Part shown: positions 44,179 to 54,997 of the stretch, piece by piece
How positions within the stretch are numbered: the first letter of the stretch is position 1
How the letters are laid out: each line of letters starts with the position of its first letter
From: Primulina eburnea
Lineage: Eukaryota; Streptophyta; Magnoliopsida; Lamiales; Gesneriaceae
Direction: 5' to 3'
Assembly (NCBI RefSeq): GCF_022965805.1
Contig: NW_027331259.1
Span: 682,001 to 746,000 of the forward strand
DNA length: 64,000 bases
The notes under the pieces: generated by a model
What the model was told of the DNA's origin: nothing
Seen by the model: only the letters and a program-made list of their open reading frames with translations
Database searches by the model: none
Position numbers and translations under genes: made by a program

Positions 44179-45440
44179 TTCGCATGCCCTCTTACACAAT
44201 CTCATTTTATCAACTTAAAATCTTGGCATTACTTTTCTCCAGCTAATCCGTTCTGTCTATAATCATTTCAGATTAATCTCAAATTACTGTAATAACATCT
44301 CGGGCCTTACATATATCAAACTAAAATATGAAACATGCTATAATGAATGTCATCCATATAAACATGCAATGCAATGCGAATCAAACCATGTCTGGACTCG
44401 ACTCGACTAGAACTCTAGGGATCCCGGTGTGAATAAGACGATCTATCACCTACCCTCCCATTCGGGGTGACGGTATGTCTTATTCCTAGACTTCGGCCTG
44501 ATCTGTATCCACATCTACAATAGGAGAATGATCTTCCCCTAAGCTGTGATATCACCGAACATCTAGAAGTTAGACGGATCTGTCAAGACTCCCTATCTTA
44601 AATGCAATGCACAACAATCTGTAAACAATGCATAATCATCTCAAAAGATTTGAATACAAGTCTATAAACAAATCACAATCATAATTCAAGATAAACAATA
44701 AATCTAGTATGTGATTTTGGTTGGGAAACTCAAATGTGATCTCATTTGAGTTGTATCTCCCCAAACAAAAACATGCATTATACCTTGCGTTGTTAAACTT
44801 GTATCAATGTCGAGGTCTCGGTGTCGAAGTGAGGCACAATGAATCTGAAATGGCAATGATCAATATACCTTCTATTAATTCTTAACCCAATTCAACACTT
44901 CTACAACGCACTAGTACATCTAACCACAATTTGACGGCATAACGACGTAGTTTCTCGATACCGATCAATCCAATTCTTAACATACATTAATATCTACTTT
45001 CCACAATATATAATCAACCTCATGGAACATCATACTCTCAAAAATCAGCATAACTCAATACTACACATGCTGAAAAAATCATAACAATCACGTAACATAT
45101 CCGTTCTCGATCCCGTTCCGAATATATGATGCTTATAATCATAAGAACATATATCTACAAGCATATCCAAGTTTTCCCAACACCAGTATCTCAATTCATG
45201 TTGAAAGGGAACAATACTTACATCACCTTGTAGCTTTGAGTGAGAGGAGCTTAAAACCGCAATCGGATTAAAGTTTGGGTATCTAAATCTTGTAAAACCA
45301 TAATTTAAAGAACCTAAGAACATGTATTTTCCTTTCTCTGAAAGTGTCGAATCCTCTGAAATAAAGAAATAATCGAAGCAAACTTATATATATATCTTGC
45401 ATGGTTACCAACACATTGCTCATCCTTTGACATACACGTC

Positions 45441-45713
45441 TCGCGCATATGCGCGACATCACCCGCGCATATGCGCGAGAACTACTGTTCTCGGCAATGC
45501 AGAATTTATCACCTCGCGCATATGCGCCACTTATCTCGCGCATATGCGCCATTGCTACTGGAGGTGTCGCGCATATGCGCCGCTTCTTTCCGCGCATATG
45601 CGCCGAATCTACTGTAGGTGTCGCGCATATGCGCCCCTTCTTTCCGCGCATAGGCGCCGATGCAACTGGAATTGTCGTGCATATGCGCCACTTATCTTCG
45701 CGCTTATGCGCCA
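45441..45713 (-). repeat. GCGCATATGCGC palindrome array, 5' LTR of E
   Basis: Ten positions as in 28568-28850. Three copies carry single changes (for example GCGCATAGGCGC, GCGCTTATGCGC). Confidence 0.9.
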
Positions 45714-45859
45714 ACTGTTCTGTCCTAATTTGAAGATTTTCTCCTCTTGTCCACGTATTTCCTATTCTCATCTCAATTAACACTCCTCATTATATATATA
45801 TGCATACTCATATATTCCGAGTATTATGTCAATGAGAACTAATAATCTCGAGCCTTACA

Positions 45860-46140
45860 AAAGTGTTCCCAAAGTTCTATTGACAACTTCAGTTTGTCCA
45901 TCCGTTTGAGGATGACAAGTAGTAGAAAACAACAATTTTGTGCCAAGTTTAGCCCATAAAGTCTTCCAAAGTAACTCAAGAATTTAACATCGCGACCAGA
46001 AACAATAGTCCTAAGCATGCCATGCAACCTAGCGACTTCTCTAAGGAACAAATCCGCAATGTTTGAAGCATCATCGGTTTTATGACAAGCTATAAAATGT
46101 GCCATCTTAGAAAATCTATCCACACAACAAAAATAGAATC
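45860..46140 (-). repeat. Integrase-derived tandem array, block 3 (0.8 unit)
   Basis: Part of one array unit between elements E and H, including the AAAGT duplication. It continues at 49015 after H is removed. Confidence 0.93.
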
Positions 46141-46925
46141 TGATATGAATCTTAACACGAATAAATAGCAAACACGATTAAAAATAAATCGCACCCTCTA
46201 TTCAATTACGATAATAAGATTCGTATGTTTTCCCGATCTTTTGAATCAAGTATCGTTGTGTTATTCACCTCTAAACTACGAAAGTTTAGCAAAAAATAAA
46301 CACGGAATAACAATCGAAAATTAGAACGAACCTTCGAAGAACGATGCCTACGACAATCCGCACAAGAACGATCGACAAACGCCACAAAGTTATAAACTTT
46401 GATAAGTTTGATTTGATTTAACAAAGCTAAAGCCTTGAAAAGTTGAGAGAAAAATCTCGCAATTTGATATCAAATCAATAATGAACAAAAGTTAAAAGTT
46501 TACATGGTATTCTAGCTTATATATAGGTAACAAAACCCTAAATATAAAAGATTGCACATTTAAAGATATAAAATCTACTTGCCAAAATAATTAAAACTCT
46601 AACCAAAATAATTAAAACTCTAATTTAAGAAAAATATTCTCTCCAATTCGTAAAGGACACGGACCCCGTGTAGGCCCCCGGGTCAGGGTCCGTGTACACT
46701 CGGCTTTCTTCATTCTCCATTGTGATTGACAAGGACCCCGTGTACAGGTCTGTGTACACGTCCGTGTAGCCTCGGTCATCCTCTACTTGATTGTGATGCA
46801 ACCCGAACCCTTCGAGCCTTGTTTCCAAGCTTTCATTGGTTGGATGAAGGGCAATATTCAATATCTTCAAGCGTCCTCTCGGGATTGGTTCTTGGAATGC
46901 ATAGTGGCTGGCTAGATTCACATCA
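46141..46925 (-). repeat. 3' LTR of element H
   Basis: 785 bp. CACGGACC...GGGTCCGTG modules lie near 46655-46770, a TATA run (CTATATATAAGC on the element strand) at 46515-46526. The coding frame enters this LTR. Confidence 0.92.
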
Positions 46926-47853
46926 TACTCCCTTTCTTTAAAAATATTTGTCCTCAAATCTTGTCTTTCTTGATAGCTAGGATGATCAATACATTTCATT
47001 CCTTTTCCACAATCCTGCAAGTAGAGTTTAACAATGCTCGGGATCGAACCGGCTATTTCATTAAAATAAAATAAACCAACCTTGCACAGATGTACATGAA
47101 GTGGTTTATTCAAAATAAGGAATCGCTCATCCTCACTCTTTTGGGTCGTATATATAATTTCTTTTTCTGTCTGTTTGGCCTCTTTTTCACACAACTCTTT
47201 ATTTTCATCGATGATCATCTTACTCTTTATATCACTCTTTTTTTCGACCATCTCATTCTCTTTTTCTCTCAACTCATAACAAATTGATTCATCAATACAA
47301 ATTACATTCGTAGACAGTTGAGCAAAAGAAACAACTTGCATATCATCTAACAACTCACCCCAACAGCACAACACTCAATACTCGCATGAGACACAATATC
47401 AACATTCAAATTATCCACAAGTTTGGCTTCAAGGTTGGAAGTGGAATCCACTACCTTCACATCCTCAATTGGACATTGGCTAATATCATGTCCAAACTCT
47501 AGACACCAAATACATTGAATATCATAAGTACTAGCCTTTGAAATTTTAGATATACCTTGATACCCATGCTTCAAAACCAACTTTGGTCTAGTCATGACCT
47601 TCTTCTCTTCGCTCGACCTTCGTGCGGATGTCAATAACTCCTTCCACGAGTCAATTCCCTGCCTACCACTCGATTTGCACCTCCTATCATCACGATCCAA
47701 ATGCAATGCTCTATCCCCACCAAATCTATTACCTCGTCTCTTCTCATTAGTACTACCCTCAAGCCTATCCAACCTTTCATGTAAAGGCTTAAATTCTTCC
47801 TCCATTCTTTTCTCAAATTCTACCAACAATGACTGAAATTGACTATCAAGCAT
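46625..47853 (-). pseudogene. Gag-like zinc-knuckle protein of element H (one frameshift)
   Basis: First frame 47853-47347: MLDSQFQSLLVEFEKRMEEE, a charged middle part absent from D (about residues 34-90), then the zinc knuckle CIWCLEFGHDISQC. The second frame, 47374-46625, overlaps it and holds ELLDDMQVVSFAQLSTNV... through DLRTNIFKEREYD and into the 3' LTR. No RT, protease or integrase. Same protein as in D, less trimmed. Function inferred only from the zinc knuckle. Confidence 0.75.
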
Positions 47854-47902
47854 ATTGCACCTCTTTTTGTTTTAAAAATAAATAAATAAAATTTTTTTTT
47901 CG

Positions 47903-48215
47903 GGTGAACAGTACGCTACAGTAAATCCGGCTAATAAACAGTAACTCCGGCAATGAACACTGAAATCGTATATGAATAGTGATTCCGATTAGAACAGTAC
48001 CCGCGAAATGAACAGTACTCCGACTTGAACAGTACTCCGGAAGATGAACAATGAATCCGACATGAACAGTAATTCCGAAAATTTCCAAAAAAAATTCGTG
48101 AACAGTATTTCCGAAAATTTCGGAAAAAACGTGAACAGTATTTAGGCTCCGTGAACAGAATTTCCGGAAATGAATAGTAACCCGACAATGAATAGTGTCG
48201 GCGATGAACAGTAAC
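47903..48215 (-). repeat. ACTGTTCA-repeat leader of element H
   Basis: About 18 copies of ACTGTTCA or ACTATTCA on the element strand with CGGAATT-like linkers, between PBS and start codon. Longer than in D. Confidence 0.85.
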
Positions 48216-48324
48216 GCGAATTTTTTTTTTTGCAACAAATCCGTAGAAATCGCTACACGAAAATCGGTATTGAAAATCCTACGAATAATTCAATGGATAC
48301 GCTTACTTGAATCAAAAACCTTGA

Positions 48325-48336
48325 CCTCTGATACCA
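48325..48336 (-). other. Primer binding site of element H
   Basis: TGGTATCAGAGG on the element strand, two bases from the 5' LTR. The last base differs from the usual C. Confidence 0.88.
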
Positions 48337-48338
48337 AA

Positions 48339-49009
48339 TGATATGAATCTTAACACGAATAAATAGCAAACACGATTAAAAATAAATCGCACCCTCTATT
48401 CAATTACGATAATAAGATTCGTATGTTTTCCCGATCTTTTGAATCAAGTATTGTTGTGTTATTCACCTCTAAACTATAAACTTTGATAAGTTTGATTTGA
48501 TTTAACAAAGCTAAAGCTTTGAAAAGTTTAGAGAAAAATCTCGCAATTTGATATCAAATCAATAATGAACAAAAGTTAAAAGTTTACATGGTATTCTAGC
48601 TTATATATAGGTAACAAAACCCTAAATATTAAAGATTGCACATTTAAAGATATAAAATCTACTTGCCAAAATAATTAAAACTCTAACCAAAATAATTAAA
48701 ACTCTAATTTAAGAAAAATATTCTCTCCAATTCGTAAAGGACACGGACCCCGTGTAGGCCCCCGGGTCAGGGTCCGTGTACACTCGGCTTTCTTCATTCT
48801 CCATTGTGATTGACACGGACCCCGTGTACAGGTCCGTGTACACGTCCGTGTAGCCTCGGTCATCCTCTACTTGATTGTGATGCAACCCGAACCCTTCGAG
48901 CCTTGTTTCCAAGCTTTCATTGGTTGGATGAAGGGCAATATTCAATATCTTCAAGCGTCCTCTCGGGATTGGTTCTTGGAATGCATAGTGGCTGGCTAGA
49001 TTCACATCA
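48339..49009 (-). repeat. 5' LTR of element H
   Basis: 671 bp. A 114-bp stretch present at about 46277-46390 in the other LTR is missing here (junction near 48475), with two to three bases of microhomology at the break. Confidence 0.92.
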
Positions 49010-51088
49010 GAATCCCTCCCCTTCTTAGTCCTAGGCAACCCCAAATTAAAGTCCATAGAAATGTCAATCCAAGTTCTTTTTAAGAATAGCACGCAAAACT
49101 GTTCCCAATGTTTTATTGACGACTTCAGTTTGTTCATCCGTTTGAGAATGACAAGTAGTAGAAAACAACAATTTTGTGCCAAGTTTAGCCCATAAAGTAT
49201 TCCAAAAGTAACTAAAGAATATAACATCACGATCAGAAACAATAGTCATAGGCATGCCATGCAACCTAACGACTGCTGTAAAGAACAAATCCGCCATGGT
49301 TGAAGCAACATCGGTTTTATGACAAGCTATAAAATATGCCATCTTAGAGAATCTATCCACAACAACAAAAATAGAATCCCTCCCCTTCTTAGTCCTAGGC
49401 AACCCCAAAATAAAGTCCATAGAAATGTCAATCCAAGTTCTTTTTAAGAATAGCACGCAAAAGTGTTCCCAAAGTTCTATTGACAACTTCAGTTTGTCCA
49501 TCCGTTTGAGGATGACAAGTAGTAGAAAACAACAATTTTGTGCCAAGTTTAGCCCATAAAGTATATCGAAAGTAACTCAAGAATTTAACATCGCGACCAG
49601 AAACAATAGTGCTAGGCATGCCATGCAACCTAACGACTTCTCTAAAGAACAAATCCGCAATGTTTGAAGCATCATCGGTTTTATGACAAGCTATAAAATG
49701 TGCCATATTAGAGAATCTATCCACAACAACAAAAATAGAATCCCTCCCCTTTTTAGTCCTAGGCAACCCCAAAATAAAGTCCATACAAATGTCAAACCAA
49801 GTTCTTTTTAAGAATAGCACGCAAAAAGTGTTCCCAAAGTTTTATTGACGACTTCAGTTTGTCCATCCATTTGAGGATGACAAGTAGTAGAAAACAACAA
49901 TTTTGTGCCAAGTTTAGCCCATAGAATCTTCCAAAAGTAACTCAAGAATTAAACATCGCGACCAGGAACAAAATTCCTAGGCATGCCATGCAACCTAACG
50001 ACTTCTCTAAAGAACAAATCCGCAATGTTTGAAGCATCATCGGTTTTATGATAAGCTATAAAATGTGTCATCTTAGAGAATCTATCCACAACAACAAAAA
50101 TAGAATCACTCCCATTCTTAGTCCTAGGCAACCCCAAAATAAAGTCCATAGAAATGTCAATCCAAGTTCTTTTTAAGAATAGCACGCAAAACTGTTCCCA
50201 AAGTTCTATTGACGACTTCAGTTTGTCCATCCGTTTGAGGATGAAAAGTAGTAGAAAACAACAATTTTGTGCCAAGTTTAGCCCATAAAGTCTTCCGAAA
50301 GTAACTGAAGAATATAACATCGCGATCAGAAACAATAGTCATAGACATGCCATGCAACCTAACGACTTCTCTAAGAACAAATCCGTAATGTTTGAAACGA
50401 CATCGGTTTTATGACAAGCTATAAAATGTTCCATCTTAGAGAATCTATCCACAACAACAAAAATAGAATCCCTCCCCTTCTTAGTCCTAGGCAACCCCAA
50501 AATAAAGTCCACAAAAATGTCAATCCAATTTCTTTTTAAGAATAGCACGCAAAAGTGTTCCCAAAGTTCTATTGACGACTTCAGTTTGTCCATCCGTTTG
50601 AGGATGACAAGTAGTAGAAAACAACAATTTTGTGCCAAGTTTAGCCCATAAAGTCTTCCAAAAGTAACTCAAGAATTTAACATCGCGACCAGAAACAAAA
50701 GTTCTAGGCATGCCATGCAACCTAACGACTTCTCTAAAGAACAAATCCGCAATGTTTGAAGCATCATCGGTTTTATGACAAGCTATAAAATGTGCCATCT
50801 TAGAGAATCTATCCTCAACAACAAAAATAGAATCCCCCCCCTTCTTAGTCCTAGGCAACCCCAAAATAAAGTCAATACAAATGTCAATCCAAGTTCTTTT
50901 TAAGAATAGCACGCAAAAGTGTTCCCAAAGTTCTTTTGACAACTTCAGTTTGTCCATCCCTTTGAGGATGACAAGTAGTAGAAAACAACAATTTTGTGCC
51001 AAGTTTAGCCCATAAAGTCTTCCTAAATTAACTCAAGAATTTAACATCGCGACCAGAAAAAATAGTCCTAGGCATGCCATGCAACCTA
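49010..51088 (-). repeat. Integrase-derived tandem array, block 4 (about 5.7 units)
   Basis: Anchors (C/A)TTAGAG at 49343, 49707, 50072, 50435 and 50799, spacing 363-365 bp. Minus-strand frames of 66-160 codons are the integrase core read in pieces. Two units keep SDRDV at the second Asp position while the others read SGRDV or GRDV. Frame changes and stops in most units rule out a protein. Ends where copia element I begins. Confidence 0.92.
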
Positions 51089-52233
51089 TGTTAGAGTAGG
51101 TGCACGTCGAGCCAAGTGTTGGCCGACTGTTCACGATGAAACTCTTTGTATAAACAATCTTTATTTTAATAATATTTGAATTTATTATTTTGGCAAATCT
51201 TTATCTGTATACCCATGCTAGTTGCATAGATAAAGCCCTTGAATATACAAATAGTAGAAAGAATATGAGATGCTCATATGATGAGTATCATGAAACTTAT
51301 ATTTGGAATACTGTATATTCTAAACCGTTCCTAGTCGATTCAGCCGCCACTAAGAAGGATAAAGGCCGCTCGAGTTAGAGACTAGTATCTACGATGTGAG
51401 TACCATGTTTCATTGGTAGGGGACATTGTGATGTCCGAGCATGCAGATAGGTGCTCCTTGTAGAGTGCACTGAACAACCCTCCATAAAAGGACTTTCCAA
51501 GTGGTTCTCACTTATCGAGTGGAAAAGTCCTAGTTTATGGTTGTACACCATTAGTCCTTATGACCCAGGACAACATTGAGACTCTATGTGCTAGCGTTTC
51601 ACTTTGAGTTGTTTACCGACTCTTATGGGGTCATCAGGTGGCAAGGTTGGGTGTTACGGCGAAACATATAGGAGTCGATGCATTGTAGCCGGGGATTCAC
51701 CGCTTACCTACGGGTATGGATATCCTATGTGTTTTTCATGTATGTGTGGGTTGAAATCTCTGATCAGAGTATGGTGGTAATTATGAAAGGGGTTTCATAG
51801 ATTACACCATCGATGCAACCACAACATGACACATAGTATCGATTCATTGACAACTCTCGATAAACCAATAGTTGTCGAATCGGTCGGGATATATGAGTTG
51901 AAGGGACCGTACTGTACGCTAACCATAATTGAATGGTTCTTGCAGGCACTATCATGTGATACCTAGGGAATCACGTAAGCGATGCTGCTAGGCGTTTAAC
52001 GTGATTGGTTGGGTACTATCAGACTTGAGTTCTGACGTTCTTACTATCAAGGAGTTGATAAGTAAGAATGGAGCACTTGGGGTATGCTCGAATAAGGACA
52101 TGTTTAGTCCGAATCACATAGAGATGTGATGTGAACCACGGCTAGTTGTATCAATGAAACCATTGAGGGCCACACAAGTACTAGCTTTGTTATAATTTCC
52201 TGTCTTCCGGCCACCGTAACCGGTCCGCTTTCA
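51089..52233 (+). repeat. Left LTR of copia element I
   Basis: 1145 bp, TGTTAGAGTAGG...CGGTCCGCTTTCA. It matches 56986-58081 closely and then jumps to the last about 30 bp of the right LTR. Confidence 0.88.
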
Positions 52234-52235
52234 AG

Positions 52236-52247
52236 TGGTATCCGAGC
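52236..52247 (+). other. Primer binding site of element I
   Basis: TGGTATCCGAGC, one base off the usual tRNA-iMet complement TGGTATCAGAGC. Confidence 0.8.
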
Positions 52248-52378
52248 TAAGGTTACGATTTTTGTGTAATATTTGCATAATATTATGTTGAGATCGATTT
52301 CTAACCGCTTGAGAAATATTTTTGCACAATATACCTCAAGGCCGAAAATTTTGAACAACAAAAAAAAAAATAATTTTC

Positions 52379-52443
52379 GGGCTGTCCGAGGGGGCTGCCC
52401 GAGAATTTTGGGCAGCATGGGGGCAGCCCGAGGGGCTGCCCGA
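52379..52443 (+). repeat. GGGCTGCCCGA palindromic cluster in copia leader
   Basis: Four or five overlapping copies of GGGC(T/A)GCCCGA in 65 bp, able to form alternative hairpins, about 130 bp after the PBS in an otherwise AT-rich leader. Confidence 0.75.
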
Positions 52444-53250
52444 AAGATTCAGTTTTTAAAATAAAAAAAAAATATTTTGGTAAGTTGGCCGGAATCCGGC
52501 GACGGAGCTCCGGCGACGGCGATGACGGCTAGGGTTACCAAAAGGTGTTTTGGTTAACCCAAGTGTCATGGGCCTTGTGTTGTTGGGCCATTAGATGGTC
52601 AACATATTTTATGAAATTTAAATGGGCCAAAATATTTTTGGTGAAAAATGGTTTTTGGGCCCTTAAGTTTAAATTTACAATTGTTGCACATATTTTCTCA
52701 TAAAATAAATAATTGAAGTAGGACTTTAATTATTTATAGTAAATTGTGATTTACAAGAAATTCGATTATAAATAAATTAATTTGAAAGTAGACAAAGGAG
52801 TTTGTATACTTTGTTAATTTAATTTATAATTGTTGCGGTTAGTGATTGGATCAAGATATATAATATTGGATCAATTAATTATAGTGATAATTAATTGATG
52901 GTGTATGATATGTGATATTGTGCATGAAGGATGATCAAAAGCCCAAGCCCAATTTGCTAGGTGTATGCTAGGATATTTGTGTTGTATGATTGTAATAATT
53001 ATCAATCTAAAGTGGGCTTGGCTTATGGCCCGTTCCCACCCCATGAGATGTATCCCTATGTGCCATTGATATTTAATTGTAAATATTAGAATAGTGGAAG
53101 ATCAAGATTGGAAGATGGTGGCCTTGGTGATTATGAAGATCGAAGACATGTAATATTGGATGCTAATGTAATAATTTAGTTGCATTCGCATCCCGTGCAT
53201 TTATTGTCTTCCATCGACAATGGGTGCATGATGAACGCTACCCGTACTCG
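52444..53250 (+). other. Copia I leader, no gene recognised
   Basis: AT-rich leader between the GC palindrome cluster and the hairpin cluster. No frame or motif that can be supported. Confidence 0.6.
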
Positions 53251-53554
53251 GGGCTCGGCTCATATTATTGAGGGGGCCCTGGGTACCGGAAAGCTGTGAC
53301 ATCCATTGACATAGTGATGTGAACTACGTGGAACTCCCATGATTTCGGCTCATATTATTGAGGGAACTCATGGCGACCGTCCATTAAGGTTCAATATCGA
53401 TGGGTTTGGCTTGACACGTAAAGATGAACGACGTCATATTATTGGGTCCTAATCAAACGTGAGACAAAAGTTTACGTAGAGGGTTGCATAGCGATGCAAC
53501 TGGAAACTACCTTTTAGGAATTGTGATTGGCCGATATTATTCGGGATCACAATT
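53251..53554 (+). repeat. Serial hairpins with ATATTATT apex in copia leader
   Basis: CATATTATTG or GATATTATTC at 53261, 53351, 53434 and 53533, each enclosed by complementary arms: CTCA/TGAG inside GGGC/GCCC; CTCA/TGAG inside CCATGA/TCATGG; GAC/GTC; CCGA/TCGG inside AATTGTGAT/ATCACAATT. A further perfect stem, GTTGCA/TGCAAC, is at 53483-53500. Lies about 180 bp before the gag start. Confidence 0.8.
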
Positions 53555-53736
53555 CGCTAATTGGACCTTACGTACCTTCTGAGGAAAGTGTTTCCCGTTT
53601 TCACTAGAGGGCAGTGAAAATGTCAAAACAGTGGGAGCAAATATTTATGAAGTAAAAGTCCAAACTTCATATCTTACTAAATATTTAAAATAGTCATCAA
53701 CATTTATCTGTTTATACTTTTCAGTACAAATCGACA

Positions 53737-54598
53737 ATGTCTTCGATGCGCAATCCAATATCCGTAATACTCGACAAAAACATATTAACTGGACCTAATT
53801 ACCTCACTTGGCTAAGAAACCTAAAAATCGTCTTGAATTCGGAAAGGGTAGCATATACACTGACTGAGTCGCCCCCTGTTGAGGCTCCGACTGACTGCAA
53901 TCCTGAGGAATTGCAGGCTTACAAGGAATGGTGTGACCATGACTTGATAGCCAGGTGTTATATGCTGACTTCTATGAATGATGAGCTGCAGAGGCGTTTT
54001 GAGGGTGCAAAGAGTGCTGCTGACATTCATTTGCACCTCAAGGAGCTCTTTGGTGAGCAAACACGACCTCTAAGGCATGCTACCGTCAAGGAGCTGATCA
54101 CTTTGCGCATGCGAGATGGGGCCTCGGTCCATGAGCATGGCCTAAAGGTGATCGGGCTCGTGGACAAGCCCGTTGGCATGGATCTAATCTTGCCTTCGGA
54201 GTTGACCAACCGACGTGTTGCTCTTATCGCTGCCTAGCTCATTTGATCCTTTTGTGGTGAACTTCAACATGAACAAGCTAGAGCCGACCCTTGAGGAGTT
54301 GGTGAATATGCTTGTTACGTTTGAGTCCACCATCAAGAAAGAGAAGTTGGTTCTTTATGTGGGTTCTTCATCTGGTACGAAGATTGATCCACATGGGAAT
54401 GAAAAGAAGCGTTCTTTCCAACGTCCCAAGAAGAACGTGCCCTTGTTGAGGCAATCTCCGAATCCCGTTGTGGCAGCCACACCAGTTAGGGCTGACAAGA
54501 CTAGTGATGTTTGTCATCACTGCAAGAAGCCTGGACATTGGAGACGAAATTGCAAGGAATATCTGGCCCAGAAAAGTTCTGGAAATGGTATGTTCTAA
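53737..54598 (+). pseudogene. Copia Gag of element I (frameshifted)
   Basis: MSSMRNPISVILDKNILTGP at 53737, the usual N terminus of copia Gag (ILTGPNYLTWLRNLKIVL). A frame change near 54215 passes the reading to 54215-54598, which ends with zinc knuckle CHHCKKPGHWRRNC (C-X2-C-X4-H-X4-C). The middle (LKELFGEQTRPLRHATVKELITLRM) matches the copia Gag core. Confidence 0.9.
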
Positions 54599-54997
54599 AT
54601 TTAAGTTAACATTTCAATTAACTCTACTTCTTGGGTATTGGATACCTAATGTGGATTACATCTCTGTAATGTGTTGCAGGAGATGGGAAGAAGTTAGAGG
54701 ATTAGAGAAGGTGAGACCTTCTTGGGAATGACAATGGAGCAAGAGTTGCTGCCAAGACCTTAAGAGATGTTTACTTATTGTTGAACAGTGATTTTAAGTT
54801 ATTTTAAGAGATGTTTTGTTTGTACCGAATTTGTTTAAAAACATTGTTTCCATTTCTATGCTGATAAAAATAGATATTCTTGTTTATTTTGAAAAGGTGT
54901 TTGCAACATTTACATGAATGAATGTTTGATTGGTACTGGTAAACTTGAAAACGATCTCTATAACTTAAAATTAAAAGATATTCCACTAAATGTCCAT

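Larger units (their letters stand above)
34280..44311 (-). mobile_element. Ty3/gypsy element F, pol-deficient, with composite 5' LTR
   Basis: 10.0 kb, flanked by TATAT (34275-34279 and 44312-44316) inside the 5' LTR of E. The 3' LTR is 34280-36479 (2200 bp). The 5' LTR region (39951-44311, 4361 bp) is double length because it contains LTR piece G. gag and protease remnants are recognisable. About 1.8 kb downstream has lost recognisable RT, with only a scrap of integrase. The F LTR sequences differ by under 1 percent by eye, so a defective element moved recently. Confidence 0.93.
39951..44311 (-). repeat. Composite 5' LTR of element F (F-G-F)
   Basis: 39951-40352 matches the first about 402 bp (as read on +) of LTR F. 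40353-42145 is a different, E-like LTR piece (G). 42146-44311 matches LTR F again from about base 37 to its end. About 365 bp of LTR F are therefore present on both sides of G, which a simple 5-bp-duplication insertion would not produce. Confidence 0.88.
27060..45859 (-). mobile_element. Ty3/gypsy retrotransposon E with nested element F
   Basis: 18.8 kb including F, flanked by AAAGT (27055-27059 and 45860-45864). LTR ends TGTAAGGCTCGAG and CCCGGGTCCCCACA. The 3' LTR is 27060-28989 (1930 bp), the 5' LTR 33894-34279 plus 44317-45859 (1929 bp after removing F). PBS is at 33877. It is a Tekay-like chromovirus with gag-pol broken at only a few positions. Confidence 0.95.
33894..45859 (-). repeat. 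5' LTR of element E, split by element F
   Basis: 33894-34279 and 44317-45859 together match 27060-28989. F with its TATAT duplication lies between. The GCGCATATGCGC array copy is at 45441-45713 and the TATA run at 45384-45395. Confidence 0.94.
46141..49009 (-). mobile_element. Small LTR element H (Gag-only, relative of D)
   Basis: 2869 bp, flanked by GAATC (46136-46140, 49010-49014). LTRs 46141-46925 (785 bp, 3') and 48339-49009 (671 bp, 5'). The 5' LTR lacks about 114 bp present in the other. The 1413-bp interior has a PBS, an ACTGTTCA-type leader and a longer version of the D zinc-knuckle protein. No enzyme domains. Confidence 0.93.
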
